From assembly GCF_005938745.2 (NCBI RefSeq), contig NZ_VCBX02000002.1:372001-436000 (forward strand): 64,000 nt of DNA. The letters are read 5' to 3'. Source of the stretch: Rhodococcus sp. KBS0724 (GTDB lineage: Bacteria; Actinomycetota; Actinomycetes; Mycobacteriales; Mycobacteriaceae). Both the position numbers and the translations under genes were made by a program. Below are positions 24,157 to 32,787 of this stretch, in pieces (within the stretch, counting starts at the first letter, position 1; each line of letters starts with the position of its first letter). A model generated the notes under the pieces. It had not been told where the DNA came from. It did not search any database and saw nothing but the letters and a program-made list of their open reading frames with translations.

Positions 24157-25173
24157 ATGAGGGGAATCGAGATCGGAATTCGCCTGCCGCCGTGCAGTTC
24201 CGTGCGAAACATCGCAGAGGCTGCAGCGGAGGCAGAAGAACTTGGATTCGATCAAGTCTGGATCCCGGACTCTCAGCTGTTATGGCGAGATCCCTTCGTT
24301 ACGTTGGCGGCATGCGCGGTGGGTACCACGAGCATCCAATTGGGAACTGCCGTCACCAATATCGTGACTAGGCATACAAGTGTTCTTGCTTCGGCAGCAC
24401 GCACAGTGGCAGAGTTGGCGCCTGGACGTCTCACCCTTGGAGTAGGTACCGGGAATAGTTCGGTGCAGCCGGTCGGTCTACGTGCGAGCCGGCAGTCTGA
24501 ACTGCAGGAGGCCTTTTCGGCTCTTCGTGCGCTATTGGGTGGAGGGGAGTACGAGTTCAATGGTGTTCGAGGGAAGTTGCGAGATCCAGGGCCTGCGTTA
24601 CCCATCTATCTGGCAGCCAGCGGCCCGAAGAACCTCCAGCTGGCCGGCCGCATCGCGGACGGTGCAATTCTGTTGAGCGGGGTTTCTCCCGAAACGCTCA
24701 CGCGAAGTGCGGAGTTGGTGAAATCTGGAGCGGATTCGATAGGGCGGGCAGCAGATTCGGTGGTTCTTACGGTTTCAGCGTATTGTCATGTGACCGATGA
24801 TCTGGCTCGCGACTCCCGCAGGCTCAAGCCAATTTGTGCCGGCATCGCACAGCACGGAGGATCGAGCGCACTGTCTATGGCCGGTATTGATGTGCATGTA
24901 CCCTCTCGTATCGAGGGTTTGTATCCAGATGTTATTCATGCTGAGGATTGGGACCTCGCTGTCGACCTCTGCGGTGAGTGGATCTCAGATGAGGATGCGA
25001 TCAAGTTCGCCCAAAGCTTCTGTCTGTTCGGCACTCCCGAAGAGATAGCTGCCGGTATTGAACGTGTTCAGGACGCTGGGGCATCCAAGATTCTGTTGCA
25101 GCATGTCGGCTCCTATGATCTGCCCTACGAATTGATGAACTCTTTCGCCGGAGCAGTCATGCCTCGCCTGTGA
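24157..25173 (+). CDS. Luciferase-like (F420- or FMN-dependent) oxidoreductase
   Basis: The 338-residue protein is a member of the LLM superfamily of the F420-dependent reductase type, different from the NtaA/DszA type at 10-12 kb. It shows IGIRLPPCSSVRNIAEAAAEAEELGFDQVWIPDSQLLWRDPFVTLAACAVGTTSIQLGTAVTNIVTRHTSVLASAARTVAELAPGRLTLGVGTG and PIYLAASGPKNLQLAGRIADGAIL, the mycobacterial Mer-like pattern. Such proteins reduce or oxidise C=N, C=C or carbonyl groups with coenzyme F420H2 or FMNH2. It stands alone on the plus strand and shares a bidirectional terminator with the convergent hydrolase operon. Substrate presumably belongs to the island's pathway. Confidence 0.83.
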   Translation: MRGIEIGIRLPPCSSVRNIAEAAAEAEELGFDQVWIPDSQLLWRDPFVTLAACAVGTTSIQLGTAVTNIVTRHTSVLASAARTVAELAPGRLTLGVGTGNSSVQPVGLRASRQSELQEAFSALRALLGGGEYEFNGVRGKLRDPGPALPIYLAASGPKNLQLAGRIADGAILLSGVSPETLTRSAELVKSGADSIGRAADSVVLTVSAYCHVTDDLARDSRRLKPICAGIAQHGGSSALSMAGIDVHVPSRIEGLYPDVIHAEDWDLAVDLCGEWISDEDAIKFAQSFCLFGTPEEIAAGIERVQDAGASKILLQHVGSYDLPYELMNSFAGAVMPRL

Positions 25174-25187
25174 CGTTGACCTACCCG

Positions 25188-25226
25188 AGGTCCGATGGCG
25201 CACATAAGTTGCGCACCATCGGACCT
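25188..25226. terminator. Bidirectional terminator between convergent genes
   Basis: A long stem (AGGTCCGATG pairing with CATCGGACCT, extended by GCGCA/TGCGC with a one-base bulge) closes a seven-base loop and ends with TTCTT on the plus strand. It lies between the ends of the monooxygenase-like gene and the leftward hydrolase gene, the usual place for a shared terminator. Confidence 0.85.
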
Positions 25227-25257
25227 TCTTATCGAATAGCTTCGACTTCGTGGCTGT

Positions 25258-26055
25258 TCAGGCTCGTGTGCAGACCGAACTGACAAACTCGCGTACTTCG
25301 TGAGCAAAGCCCTCCGGTTTGTGGTCTACGGACGGAACGCCGGTTCCCTTGATTATCGAAATGCGTGAATCGATCAAATGCTCGGTGAGTTTCGGAACAT
25401 CAGGCAGCGAAAATTCGTCGAGTTCGCCGCAGAGGACCAGGGTAGGTGCAGTGACCAGCCCGATCCGGTCTTCCATTATGTAACTGTTGACAGCTTGATG
25501 TCCTTCCTCAACGCGATCGCCGATCTTAACTGCATCGACGAAGAGTCGATCCAGCAAGTCTGTGCGATCGGAAGGGTAGAAGGGTGCTCGCTTGCGCCAA
25601 AGCTTCGCGAAATGTGAACCGTCCATTGATGTTGGCACTCCGTCGATAGTCGGGCGTGGCGCAATTCGCTCGCGGCGTGCTGCATCGACGTAGGGCACTC
25701 CCGAAAGCGTCAGGCTCAGTACGGCCTGCGGAGTGGAAGCGGCAACTTCCATTCCGATCACTCCTCCCGTGTGGTGTCCGACAATATGAAACTTCTCGAT
25801 CCCGAGGCTATTTGCGAGCGCGAGAACACCGGCGGCGAACAGTTCAATTGTCCACGGTTCCGTCGGTACCGCCGATGATCCAAAACCCAAGGTATCCATG
25901 GCAATTGCTCGAAAGTTGTTATCCAGCAATGGAATGACATCGCGGTACTCGTCGCTGGAGCGTGGTGTCTGGTGGAGCAAGAATATGGGATCGCCGGTTC
26001 CTGATTCGACGTAATGAATTTGACCGAACGACGTATCGGCATAGTGCTTCCGCAT
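25258..26055 (-). CDS. Alpha/beta hydrolase with His at the nucleophile position
   Basis: The 265-residue protein has the alpha/beta-hydrolase plan: oxyanion-hole region FLLHQTPRSSDEYRDV, strand-turn AMDTLGFGSS, nucleophile elbow, acid (CGELDEF) and C-terminal histidine (VDHKPEGFAHEVREFV). The elbow reads GHHTGG (residues 93-98), so His95 replaces the expected Ser of GHSMGG. It may be a non-hydrolytic lyase-type or cofactor-free member, or act with another residue. The ATG chosen is preceded by AAAGGAG; a longer frame adds 30 unconvincing residues. It is the last gene of the leftward catabolic block, 268 bp after the aspartase gene. Confidence 0.8.
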   Translation of the reverse strand: MRKHYADTSFGQIHYVESGTGDPIFLLHQTPRSSDEYRDVIPLLDNNFRAIAMDTLGFGSSAVPTEPWTIELFAAGVLALANSLGIEKFHIVGHHTGGVIGMEVAASTPQAVLSLTLSGVPYVDAARRERIAPRPTIDGVPTSMDGSHFAKLWRKRAPFYPSDRTDLLDRLFVDAVKIGDRVEEGHQAVNSYIMEDRIGLVTAPTLVLCGELDEFSLPDVPKLTEHLIDSRISIIKGTGVPSVDHKPEGFAHEVREFVSSVCTRA

Positions 26056-26323
26056 GTGACTCCTTTGAATGTCAGACGGGCTGGGAATGTCGTTGTTGGC
26101 CGAAACGACGAATGCACGTGTTTGAAGGGACGGAGTGCTTGACATCGGAAGAAGTCAAGCAATTTGAAAATTTGGTTTTCGCAGAACTTTCGACGTTCGA
26201 AATTGCGTCTCCTATCGTGCCGTAGCCCTCCGTGTGATCAAACATATATTCTTCTGATGGCTACTGAAGAGGTTGCTGCACAGTCACTCCCGGTCAGACC
26301 GGAGCCCCCGTGGTGAGGTGATT

Positions 26324-27739
26324 TCATGCGGTTGAGCCCAAGGGGCGTCCCGTGAGGTGGCGGGGTGAGAGTAACCGTGCCAAGACTTCGGGAGGCAGAA
26401 GGTTCCTCTCGGCGACCAACTCCGCAATGCCGCGTCCTTGAGCCAGTGCCTCTTTGGCGATCGACGCGGCCGAGGCATAGCCGATCGCTGGATTGAGGGC
26501 CGTGACCAATCCGACGGAAGCAGCCACGATTTTTTCCAAATGATCCTTGTTCGCTGTAATCCCACGCACGCAGTGTCTATCGAGTGCGATGCATCCCGCA
26601 GTCAGATGGCTGGCGCTTTCGAACAGAGACTTGGCGATGATCGGCTCGAAAGCATTGAGTTGCAGTTGACCACCTTCTGCTGCCATGGTGATGGTGACGT
26701 CGTTGCCGACAACTTCGTAGGCAACCTGATTGACGACCTCGGGAATCACTGGGTTCACCTTGCCCGGCATGATGGATGAACCCGCTTGCCTAGGAGGAAG
26801 ATTGATCTCACCAAATCCTGCTTGAGGTCCTGAGGACAATAGTCGAAGATCATTGCAGATCTTCGAGAGCTTGACTGCAATTCGCTTGAGCACGCCTGAG
26901 AGTTGCACAAAGACACCGACATCTTGTGTGGCTTCGATCAGGTCCTTTGCGCTGACCAAGGTCGAAGTTCCGGTGAGCCGGCGGAGTCCTTCCAACACAA
27001 CCCGCCGATATTCGGGATGTGCGTTGAGAGCTGTGCCGATAGCAGTGCCGCCGAGGTTCAATTCATGCAACAGCAGACGAGCCTCGTCCAAGCGCTCTTC
27101 GTCTTCAGCCAAAGTGACTGCAATGGCCGCGAATTCCTGCCCCAGTGTCATCGGCACCGCATCCTGGAGTTGGGTACGACCGATCTTGACAATCTCCGCG
27201 AACTCCACGGCCTTTTCTGCGAAACCTTCACGTAGCGAAGTGATCGCCGCCCGCAGAATACTCATACTGTCGTCGAGTGCCAGCTTGATGGCCGTCGGAT
27301 ATACGTCGTTGGTGCTTTGACCGAGGTTCACATGATCGAGCGGGTGAACTGTGGAGTACTCACCCCGCGGCAAACCCAAGCTTTCGAGGGCAAGATTTGC
27401 GATGACCTCATTGGCATTCATATTCGTCGAGGTGCCGGCTCCCCCCTGGATGGTATCGACAACAAATTGGTCGTGAAACTCTCCCGAACGAATTCTCTCG
27501 CAGGCCGTGACTATCGCGTCAGCGACGTCGGGTTTCAGGAGCCCAAGCGCACAATTCGATTCGGCCGCTGCCTGTTTCACCAGCGCAAGGGATACGATCA
27601 GAGTGGGGAACGTCGAGATTGCTGTGCCGGTGATCTGAAAGTTCTCCATGGCGCGCGCCGTGTGCGAACCATAGTACGCATACCGAGGCATCGTGATATC
27701 GCCAAGGAAATCGTGTTCGAATCGGGTGTCATCTGTCAT
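26324..27739 (-). CDS. aspA: Aspartate ammonia-lyase (aspartase)
   Basis: The 471-residue protein belongs to the fumarase/aspartase superfamily and fits aspartase in length and signature: the substrate-binding GGAGTSTNMNANEVIANLALE, then HPLDHVNLGQSTNDVYPTA, the central IGRTQLQDAVPMTLGQEF and the catalytic SS-loop GSSIMPGKVNPVIPE. It would convert L-aspartate to fumarate and ammonia. A fumarase II has a very similar pattern and cannot be fully excluded, but TSTNMNANEVIAN and the context of amidohydrolases favour aspartase. ATG giving MTDDTRFEHDFLGD is used. It lies 84 bp after the first M20 amidohydrolase gene in the same direction, so the block probably releases and then deaminates aspartate. 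Confidence 0.85.
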   Translation of the reverse strand: MTDDTRFEHDFLGDITMPRYAYYGSHTARAMENFQITGTAISTFPTLIVSLALVKQAAAESNCALGLLKPDVADAIVTACERIRSGEFHDQFVVDTIQGGAGTSTNMNANEVIANLALESLGLPRGEYSTVHPLDHVNLGQSTNDVYPTAIKLALDDSMSILRAAITSLREGFAEKAVEFAEIVKIGRTQLQDAVPMTLGQEFAAIAVTLAEDEERLDEARLLLHELNLGGTAIGTALNAHPEYRRVVLEGLRRLTGTSTLVSAKDLIEATQDVGVFVQLSGVLKRIAVKLSKICNDLRLLSSGPQAGFGEINLPPRQAGSSIMPGKVNPVIPEVVNQVAYEVVGNDVTITMAAEGGQLQLNAFEPIIAKSLFESASHLTAGCIALDRHCVRGITANKDHLEKIVAASVGLVTALNPAIGYASAASIAKEALAQGRGIAELVAERNLLPPEVLARLLSPRHLTGRPLGSTA

Positions 27740-27823
27740 TGAATTCCTACTTCTATCGTGACCGACACAGACAGGATGGATACGTCTGTCGTGGTGACAA
27801 GGTCTGCCCGACAAAGGGGAGGG

Positions 27824-29041
27824 TCAGTCGACGCGAATGCCTTCGGTGAATTGTGTACGGACGTCGTCCATCAGGCCCGGTGACGACAGAAGCTGAACTG
27901 TCGTGAATGCCATTACGAGTGCGCCGTCGACTACCGCAGCATCGCCCGCCGGCCCGGCCGCAAGGGCGGCTGCCTCATGCGTGTGCATACCCAACCCGGG
28001 AACCAGTTCGATGTTGGGGTGAATCGACGGAATGATCTGGCTGACGTTTCCCATGTCAGTCGACCCTGGAAAGACCTCGGTGAGTGGAGGATCGGTTTTC
28101 CGGCCGACACGCGCGAAGTTCCTTTCGATCAGTTGTGCCAATACCGAGTTGGGTACGATCCCGGCGTAAGTGGGCGCTTGTTTGGTGATCGTGACGGTTG
28201 CTCCGCAGGCGAGCGCTGCACCATAAGCACAGTTTTCAATTCTTGGTTGAAGGTCCTCAACCAGCAGGCGAGTGTCTGGAGCGCGTACATATGCGCGGAT
28301 GGCTGTGCGCTCAGGAATGATATTGGGGGCGTCGCCGCCTTCCCGGATCACCGCGTGGACACGCACGTCGGGAGGGAGTTGCTGGCGAAGTAGTCCGATG
28401 GCATTGAGCGTCAGAACTGCCGCATCCAGCGCGTTGATGCCTTCATGCGGGCTGACGGCAGCATGGGCGGCGCGCCCGGAGAATTCGAAGTCCAGAGCAA
28501 CGCGTCCGAGAGTCCGCATGCTCGAGAGGTTCTCGCCCGAGGGATGCAGCATCATGGCTGCGTCGATACCTTCCAGGCATCCACTTTTGATTAGGTAGTT
28601 CTTACCTCCGCCACCCTCTTCGGCCGGACTGCCGACGATCAGGAGCCTGCCGACTGTGTCGTCGCAGAGGTTCATCCAACGCTTCACCGCAACTGCTGCA
28701 CCGAGTCCCATGGCAGCGATGACGTTGTGGCCGCAGCCGTGGCCAATTTCTTCGAGTGCGTCGTACTCCAAGAATATGGCGATTGTGGGACCGGCTGTTG
28801 CCGAGCCGTATTCGGCGAGAAATGCTGTGGGTAGTCCACCTACACCGGACTCGACTCGAAATCCTTCGTGAGCTAGCGTGTCGGCAAGCAACGTAGATGC
28901 GAACTCTTCTTCGAACCGCAACTCAGGCTTGGCATGGATTCGATGACTGATGTCGAGAAGTGTTGCGGTGTAATTGTCGACATGCGTCCGGATAGCGTCT
29001 TCAGTTCCTGAATCCAAGTCGGTCGAGATTTCTCTAGTCAT
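27824..29041 (-). CDS. M20D-family amidohydrolase (AbgB/ILR1-like), copy 1
   Basis: The 405-residue metallopeptidase-type hydrolase shows the dinuclear-metal ligands of subfamily M20D: Cys103 and His105 in HGCGHN, Glu141-Glu142 in AEEGGGGKN, His166 in MLHPSGEN and the C-terminal GMHTHEAA. The middle (FEFSGRAAHAAVSPHEGINALDAAVLTLNAIGLLRQQLP) is the dimerisation lid. Known M20D enzymes cleave N-acyl amino acids, p-aminobenzoyl-glutamate or indole-acetyl-amino acids. It is a close paralogue of the gene at 31.2-32.4 kb, separated by a hydrolase and an exporter, and lies 11 bp downstream of the hydrolase gene. No signal peptide, so cytoplasmic. Confidence 0.87.
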   Translation of the reverse strand: MTREISTDLDSGTEDAIRTHVDNYTATLLDISHRIHAKPELRFEEEFASTLLADTLAHEGFRVESGVGGLPTAFLAEYGSATAGPTIAIFLEYDALEEIGHGCGHNVIAAMGLGAAVAVKRWMNLCDDTVGRLLIVGSPAEEGGGGKNYLIKSGCLEGIDAAMMLHPSGENLSSMRTLGRVALDFEFSGRAAHAAVSPHEGINALDAAVLTLNAIGLLRQQLPPDVRVHAVIREGGDAPNIIPERTAIRAYVRAPDTRLLVEDLQPRIENCAYGAALACGATVTITKQAPTYAGIVPNSVLAQLIERNFARVGRKTDPPLTEVFPGSTDMGNVSQIIPSIHPNIELVPGLGMHTHEAAALAAGPAGDAAVVDGALVMAFTTVQLLSSPGLMDDVRTQFTEGIRVD

Positions 29042-29052
29042 AGTGTTTTGTC

Positions 29053-29847
29053 CTATCGGATGGCGGTGAGTAGGCCGGGGGCGATGAGGGCACAGAATGC
29101 CTCGAGGTTGTCATTCATCATGAAATGGCCGGCTTTGGGGACTGTAGCGACCTGACAGGTGGCGAGCAGTCCGTCGTCTGGTGTGTTGTTCGAATCGGCT
29201 CCGATCACGTACACCGGCGAAATGACGAGGGCGTCGAGTTGGGCTCGAAGCGCGGGATAACGTTCTGCTACAAGTGATGTAGCCGTACGGTGTAATGCGA
29301 GTGCCGACCATCTGGCGGTCGTTCGCGCGGATCCCGCAAATGGTATCTTGCGCTGTTCATCGCGACGCATCGATTCGAGAAGAGATTGGTACCCGCCTGT
29401 GACGAATTCACTTTCGTTCCAGGAGAGAATCTTTCCGGAAATAATGCCGAGTCCGGGTTCAAGATTCGGTTCGCACAACGTCAGGTGCGCAACGAGATCG
29501 GGACGTGTCGATGCGAGGATTATCGAAATGCTGCCGCCGAGACTGTGGCCGATCACGTGTGCCGACGACACGCCAGCGGCATCGAGGGTGGACGCTATCG
29601 AATCGGCGTGCGATTCAACTGTGTAGCTGAAGTCTTCGGGGTGATCACTCCATCCGCTCCCCAGTAGATCTATCATGATCGATCTGGCATCCCCGTCGAT
29701 TAGAGGATGGGCCGCGACCTCCGCGAATGTCACGGAGCTAGCTGATCCGAGCCCACCGATGTAAACCCGAGTAGCCCGGGCTCCCCGGTTTCCGGTATCG
29801 AAGTACGCCAGCCCACCTGAAATGCCCTCGGGAGTATGGATATGCAC
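29053..29847 (-). CDS. Alpha/beta hydrolase (264 aa)
   Basis: A canonical catalytic triad is visible: nucleophile in IGHSLGGSISI (Ser101 or nearby), acid in IGADSNNTPDD and His in VPKAGHFMMNDN. The N-terminal YIGGLGSASSVTFAEVAAHPLIDGDARSIMIDLLGSGWSD is the oxyanion-hole and strand 4 region. It is probably an esterase, amidase or C-C hydrolase; substrate unknown. It sits between the MFS exporter gene (7 bp) and the first M20 gene (11 bp), so it belongs to the same transcript. Unlike the other alpha/beta hydrolase in this block, it keeps the serine. Confidence 0.85.
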   Translation of the reverse strand: MHIHTPEGISGGLAYFDTGNRGARATRVYIGGLGSASSVTFAEVAAHPLIDGDARSIMIDLLGSGWSDHPEDFSYTVESHADSIASTLDAAGVSSAHVIGHSLGGSISIILASTRPDLVAHLTLCEPNLEPGLGIISGKILSWNESEFVTGGYQSLLESMRRDEQRKIPFAGSARTTARWSALALHRTATSLVAERYPALRAQLDALVISPVYVIGADSNNTPDDGLLATCQVATVPKAGHFMMNDNLEAFCALIAPGLLTAIR

Positions 29848-29854
29848 GATTCCT

Positions 29855-31177
29855 TCACTCTCTGCGGATCGAGCGCTGCGATGCGCGTTTTGCGGTTTGC
29901 AGCGAGACGAATGCGGCTGCTGAAGCTAGCGTCATCACTGCAGCCACGGCAACGCTGTCGTTGCCGAGAACGGCAACCAATGGCGCCGCCGCAGCTGCTG
30001 CCAGGAACTGTCCGAATCCGAGCAATGCAGCGGCACCTCCAGCGGATTCGCCATGACCGGTCATCGCGATGGCCGGCACGTTGGGATTGACAAGTCCGAT
30101 AGCTGTGAGGATCGCTATTACAGGTATCTGAAACCCGAGGAATCCGCCGGTTTCGGTGATTGCCAACGCAAGTAAGACAATTCCGCCGAGCGTTGTCACA
30201 CATAGCGCGCTCAGGCTGATCTGCCCGGGTGTCCAACGAGTGAGTAGTGCGATGTTTGCCTGGGAGCCGATCAACAGTGCCACCGCACCGGATCCGAATG
30301 CAAGGCCGTAGGCCAAACCGTCCAAGCCGAAATGGATTTGGACGATGAAGGATGACCCGGCGATGTAACTCCACTGCACAACGCGGATAAGTCCACCCGC
30401 AACTGTTAGGAGCATGAATGCTTGATCTCGAATCAATGTGGAATACGTGCGCATCACATTTCGGATTCCCGGCGGACGTCTGAGGTCTCGAGGGAGGGTT
30501 TCGGGCATTGCCCACACACCCAGGGCTAGTGCCACGATGCCGAACGCGGCAAGTACGATGAACATCCCGCGCCAGGGGACTAATGTCATGAGGAAGCCGC
30601 CTGCGCTGGGCGCCAAGATCGGAGCAAGACCGATCACCAGCATCAGATGCGAAATCATCACGGCTGCAGCGTGTCCGCGGAAAAGGTCGCGAACTACGGC
30701 GAGAGCCACAACGCCGGTAGCTGCTGCGCCGAATCCTTGCAAGAGCCGTAGTATGCCCAGCATTGCCATCGTATTCGCGAAGAAGCACAGTGAGGACGCG
30801 CCGATATGAAGAATCGTCCCCGCTATGATCGGTGAACGACGGCCGTAGATATCGGAAAGTGGACCGATGACCAGTTGTCCGAACGCCAGTCCCGCGAGAG
30901 TTCCGGCCAGCGTGAATTGCACCGCTGTCTCTGAGACACCGAACTCGTCGGTGATCGTGGGTAATGCCGGTAGATACAGCGCTACGGTAAACGGCCCGAG
31001 GGCGGTGAGCGCTCCGAGCACAAGTACGAATCGAATCCGCTGCCAGTGGCTCAGTTGTGTATCCGGGACTGAGTTGCCCGGGAGAAACACGCCGGCCTCG
31101 GTGGCGACAGGCATCGCGCCGGGTGAGCTGTCGACTTTCAGTGGGGACGTAGCGACTTCGACACTCTTTCCCTTCAA
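29855..31177 (-). CDS. MFS exporter, Bcr/CflA-like
   Basis: The 440-residue membrane protein has 12 expected helices and the drug:H+ antiporter-1 signatures: VLVLGALTALGPFTVALYLPALPTITDEFG, the motif A-like GPLSDIYGRRSPIIAG and motif C-like GLAPILAPSAGGFLM. Bcr/CflA members export drugs or metabolites including amino-acid derivatives. The TTG start overlapping the preceding M20 stop (TTGA), with AGGA at good spacing, is preferred; the first ATG lies 21 codons later with no ribosome binding site. Its place inside the amidohydrolase block suggests removal of a toxic intermediate or product. Confidence 0.85.
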   Translation of the reverse strand: MKGKSVEVATSPLKVDSSPGAMPVATEAGVFLPGNSVPDTQLSHWQRIRFVLVLGALTALGPFTVALYLPALPTITDEFGVSETAVQFTLAGTLAGLAFGQLVIGPLSDIYGRRSPIIAGTILHIGASSLCFFANTMAMLGILRLLQGFGAAATGVVALAVVRDLFRGHAAAVMISHLMLVIGLAPILAPSAGGFLMTLVPWRGMFIVLAAFGIVALALGVWAMPETLPRDLRRPPGIRNVMRTYSTLIRDQAFMLLTVAGGLIRVVQWSYIAGSSFIVQIHFGLDGLAYGLAFGSGAVALLIGSQANIALLTRWTPGQISLSALCVTTLGGIVLLALAITETGGFLGFQIPVIAILTAIGLVNPNVPAIAMTGHGESAGGAAALLGFGQFLAAAAAAPLVAVLGNDSVAVAAVMTLASAAAFVSLQTAKRASQRSIRRE

Positions 31178-32406
31178 ATACCAATCCTGACGCCCTCGAC
31201 AAACGAGTCCTTGACGGCGTCCAGTACACCCGGAGTCGCGAACACCTGCGCAGCGGTCATTGCGAGGATTAAGGTTCCATCGAGGAGTGCCTTGTCGGCG
31301 TCCGGTCCGCCCGCAACCGACGTCGCTTCTCTGGTGTGCATACCCAATCCGGGTACGAACTCGATGCACGGATGGATCGACGGGATGATCTGGCTGACGT
31401 TCCCCATGTCAGTTGAACCTGGAAAGGCCTCGGCACGTTGCGGATTGGACGTACGTCCGACTCGCGTGAAGTTCGCTTCGACGATCGCACCCAGAACTGG
31501 ATTGGGCTGCATCGCCGCATATGTCGGAGACTCCTGTTTGATGGAGACCGTAGCGCCGGTAGCGAGCGCGGCGCCCTTGGCACAGTTCTCGATGCGTGGT
31601 TGCAGATGTTCGACGAGAAACTGTGAATCAGGCGCTCGGAAGCTCACGCGAACGACACTGCGCTCCGGGATGATATTGGGAGCTTCTCCGCCGTCGATGA
31701 CAATCGCATGAACGCGAACATCGGAGGGTAGTTGTTGGCGAAGTAAACCGATTGCATTGAGGGTCAGAACAGCACTGTCGAGAGCATTGATTCCGCGTTC
31801 CGGAGATACCGCCGCATGCGCTGCGCGCCCGGTGAACTCGAAGTCGAGCGACACCCGGCCAAGCGTTGCCATTGACGCCAGGTTTTCTCCCTCGGGATGC
31901 ATCATCATGGCGACGTCGATGTTGTCCAGTCGGCCGCTGTCGATCAGGTAATTCTTGCCGCCACCGCCTTCTTCACCTGGACTGCCGACGACAACGAGTT
32001 TTCCGATGCGGAGGTTTTCCTCGTCCATCCATTGTTTCACGGTTAGTGCCGCGCCCAGTCCGATAGCGGCGATTACGTTGTGGCCGCAGGCGTGACCGAT
32101 CTCTTCCAGCGCATCGTACTCCAAGAAAATGGCAACCGTAGGTCCGTCGTCGGCGGAACCGAAGCTCCCGAGGAATGCTGTGGGAAGGCCGGCGACACCG
32201 ACTTCCGTCGTGAATCCTTCCCGATCCAAGACGTCGACGAGAAGGCTTGCTGCGTAGGTCTCTGTGAATCGAAGTTCGGGACGAGCGTGAATTTTGTGGC
32301 TGATTTCGAGCAGTTCAGTCGAATGGCGATCTGCGATCGATCGCAACGTAGCCTCGAGATTCGCGGGCAGTTCGTATGCGTTCGCGTTTGTATCGGAATT
32401 TGTCAA
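31174..32406 (-). CDS. M20D-family amidohydrolase (AbgB/ILR1-like), copy 2
   Basis: The 410-residue protein has the same metal-site landmarks as its paralogue (HACGHN, GEEGGGGKN, MMHPEGEN, GLGMHTRE) and very similar sequence throughout, for example LTLNAIGLLRQQLP, APNIIPER and EAFPGSTDMGNVSQIIPS. The start is a TTG after AAGGGAGAAG, inside a longer ATG frame that would add 20 residues. It is the first gene of the leftward block and lies 59 bp from the 14-bp inverted repeat of the divergent promoter region. The two copies may act on different acyl groups, or form a mixed dimer as AbgA and AbgB do in E. coli. Confidence 0.87.
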   Translation of the reverse strand: MTNSDTNANAYELPANLEATLRSIADRHSTELLEISHKIHARPELRFTETYAASLLVDVLDREGFTTEVGVAGLPTAFLGSFGSADDGPTVAIFLEYDALEEIGHACGHNVIAAIGLGAALTVKQWMDEENLRIGKLVVVGSPGEEGGGGKNYLIDSGRLDNIDVAMMMHPEGENLASMATLGRVSLDFEFTGRAAHAAVSPERGINALDSAVLTLNAIGLLRQQLPSDVRVHAIVIDGGEAPNIIPERSVVRVSFRAPDSQFLVEHLQPRIENCAKGAALATGATVSIKQESPTYAAMQPNPVLGAIVEANFTRVGRTSNPQRAEAFPGSTDMGNVSQIIPSIHPCIEFVPGLGMHTREATSVAGGPDADKALLDGTLILAMTAAQVFATPGVLDAVKDSFVEGVRIGI

Positions 32407-32464
32407 TTCTTCTCCCTTTTCAACGCTTTGTGACCACACGATGTCCCGATCGGGTGGGGAGGGC

Positions 32465-32499
32465 AACCAATGCGGTCCAAAGAGCGGACCGCATTGGTT
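32465..32499. promoter_or_regulatory. Perfect 14-bp inverted repeat between divergent catabolic operons
   Basis: AACCAATGCGGTCC and its exact reverse complement flank the seven bases AAAGAGC. It lies between the leftward amidohydrolase block and the rightward ABC importer. No T-run follows on either side and no gene ends here, so an operator for a dimeric regulator (perhaps the IclR protein at 20.5 kb) is more likely than a terminator, though a leader RNA hairpin is possible. Confidence 0.65.
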
Positions 32500-32787
32500 A
32501 CCTCATGGATCGCTTGGCTAAGGCTTTGTTGTCGAGCACAATTCGGGAAGGGAAGGCCGGAGACATTGCGGTAACCGGGCCGACTTCTGATTGAATTGTG
32601 TCACTCCTACTGTCGGCTCGGCGTATCACCGCGAAGAAGTCGGACAATTCGCGCGCCGCGAAAACGAACCGTGTAATTCGGTCCGGTCCCGGTTCACTCA
32701 GTGATCCGCGATGCTAGGCGCTTCTTCTGTCAACCACCAGACTTCCTTCTCAACACAAAATGTACGTCCAGTAAAGGGGTTCTGAAC

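Noticed and set aside
29730..31229. Very long minus-strand frame (499 codons) overlapping the exporter gene
   Set aside because: Its translation is Arg/Ser/Cys-rich and has no membrane or domain pattern; the other frame gives a clear MFS protein.
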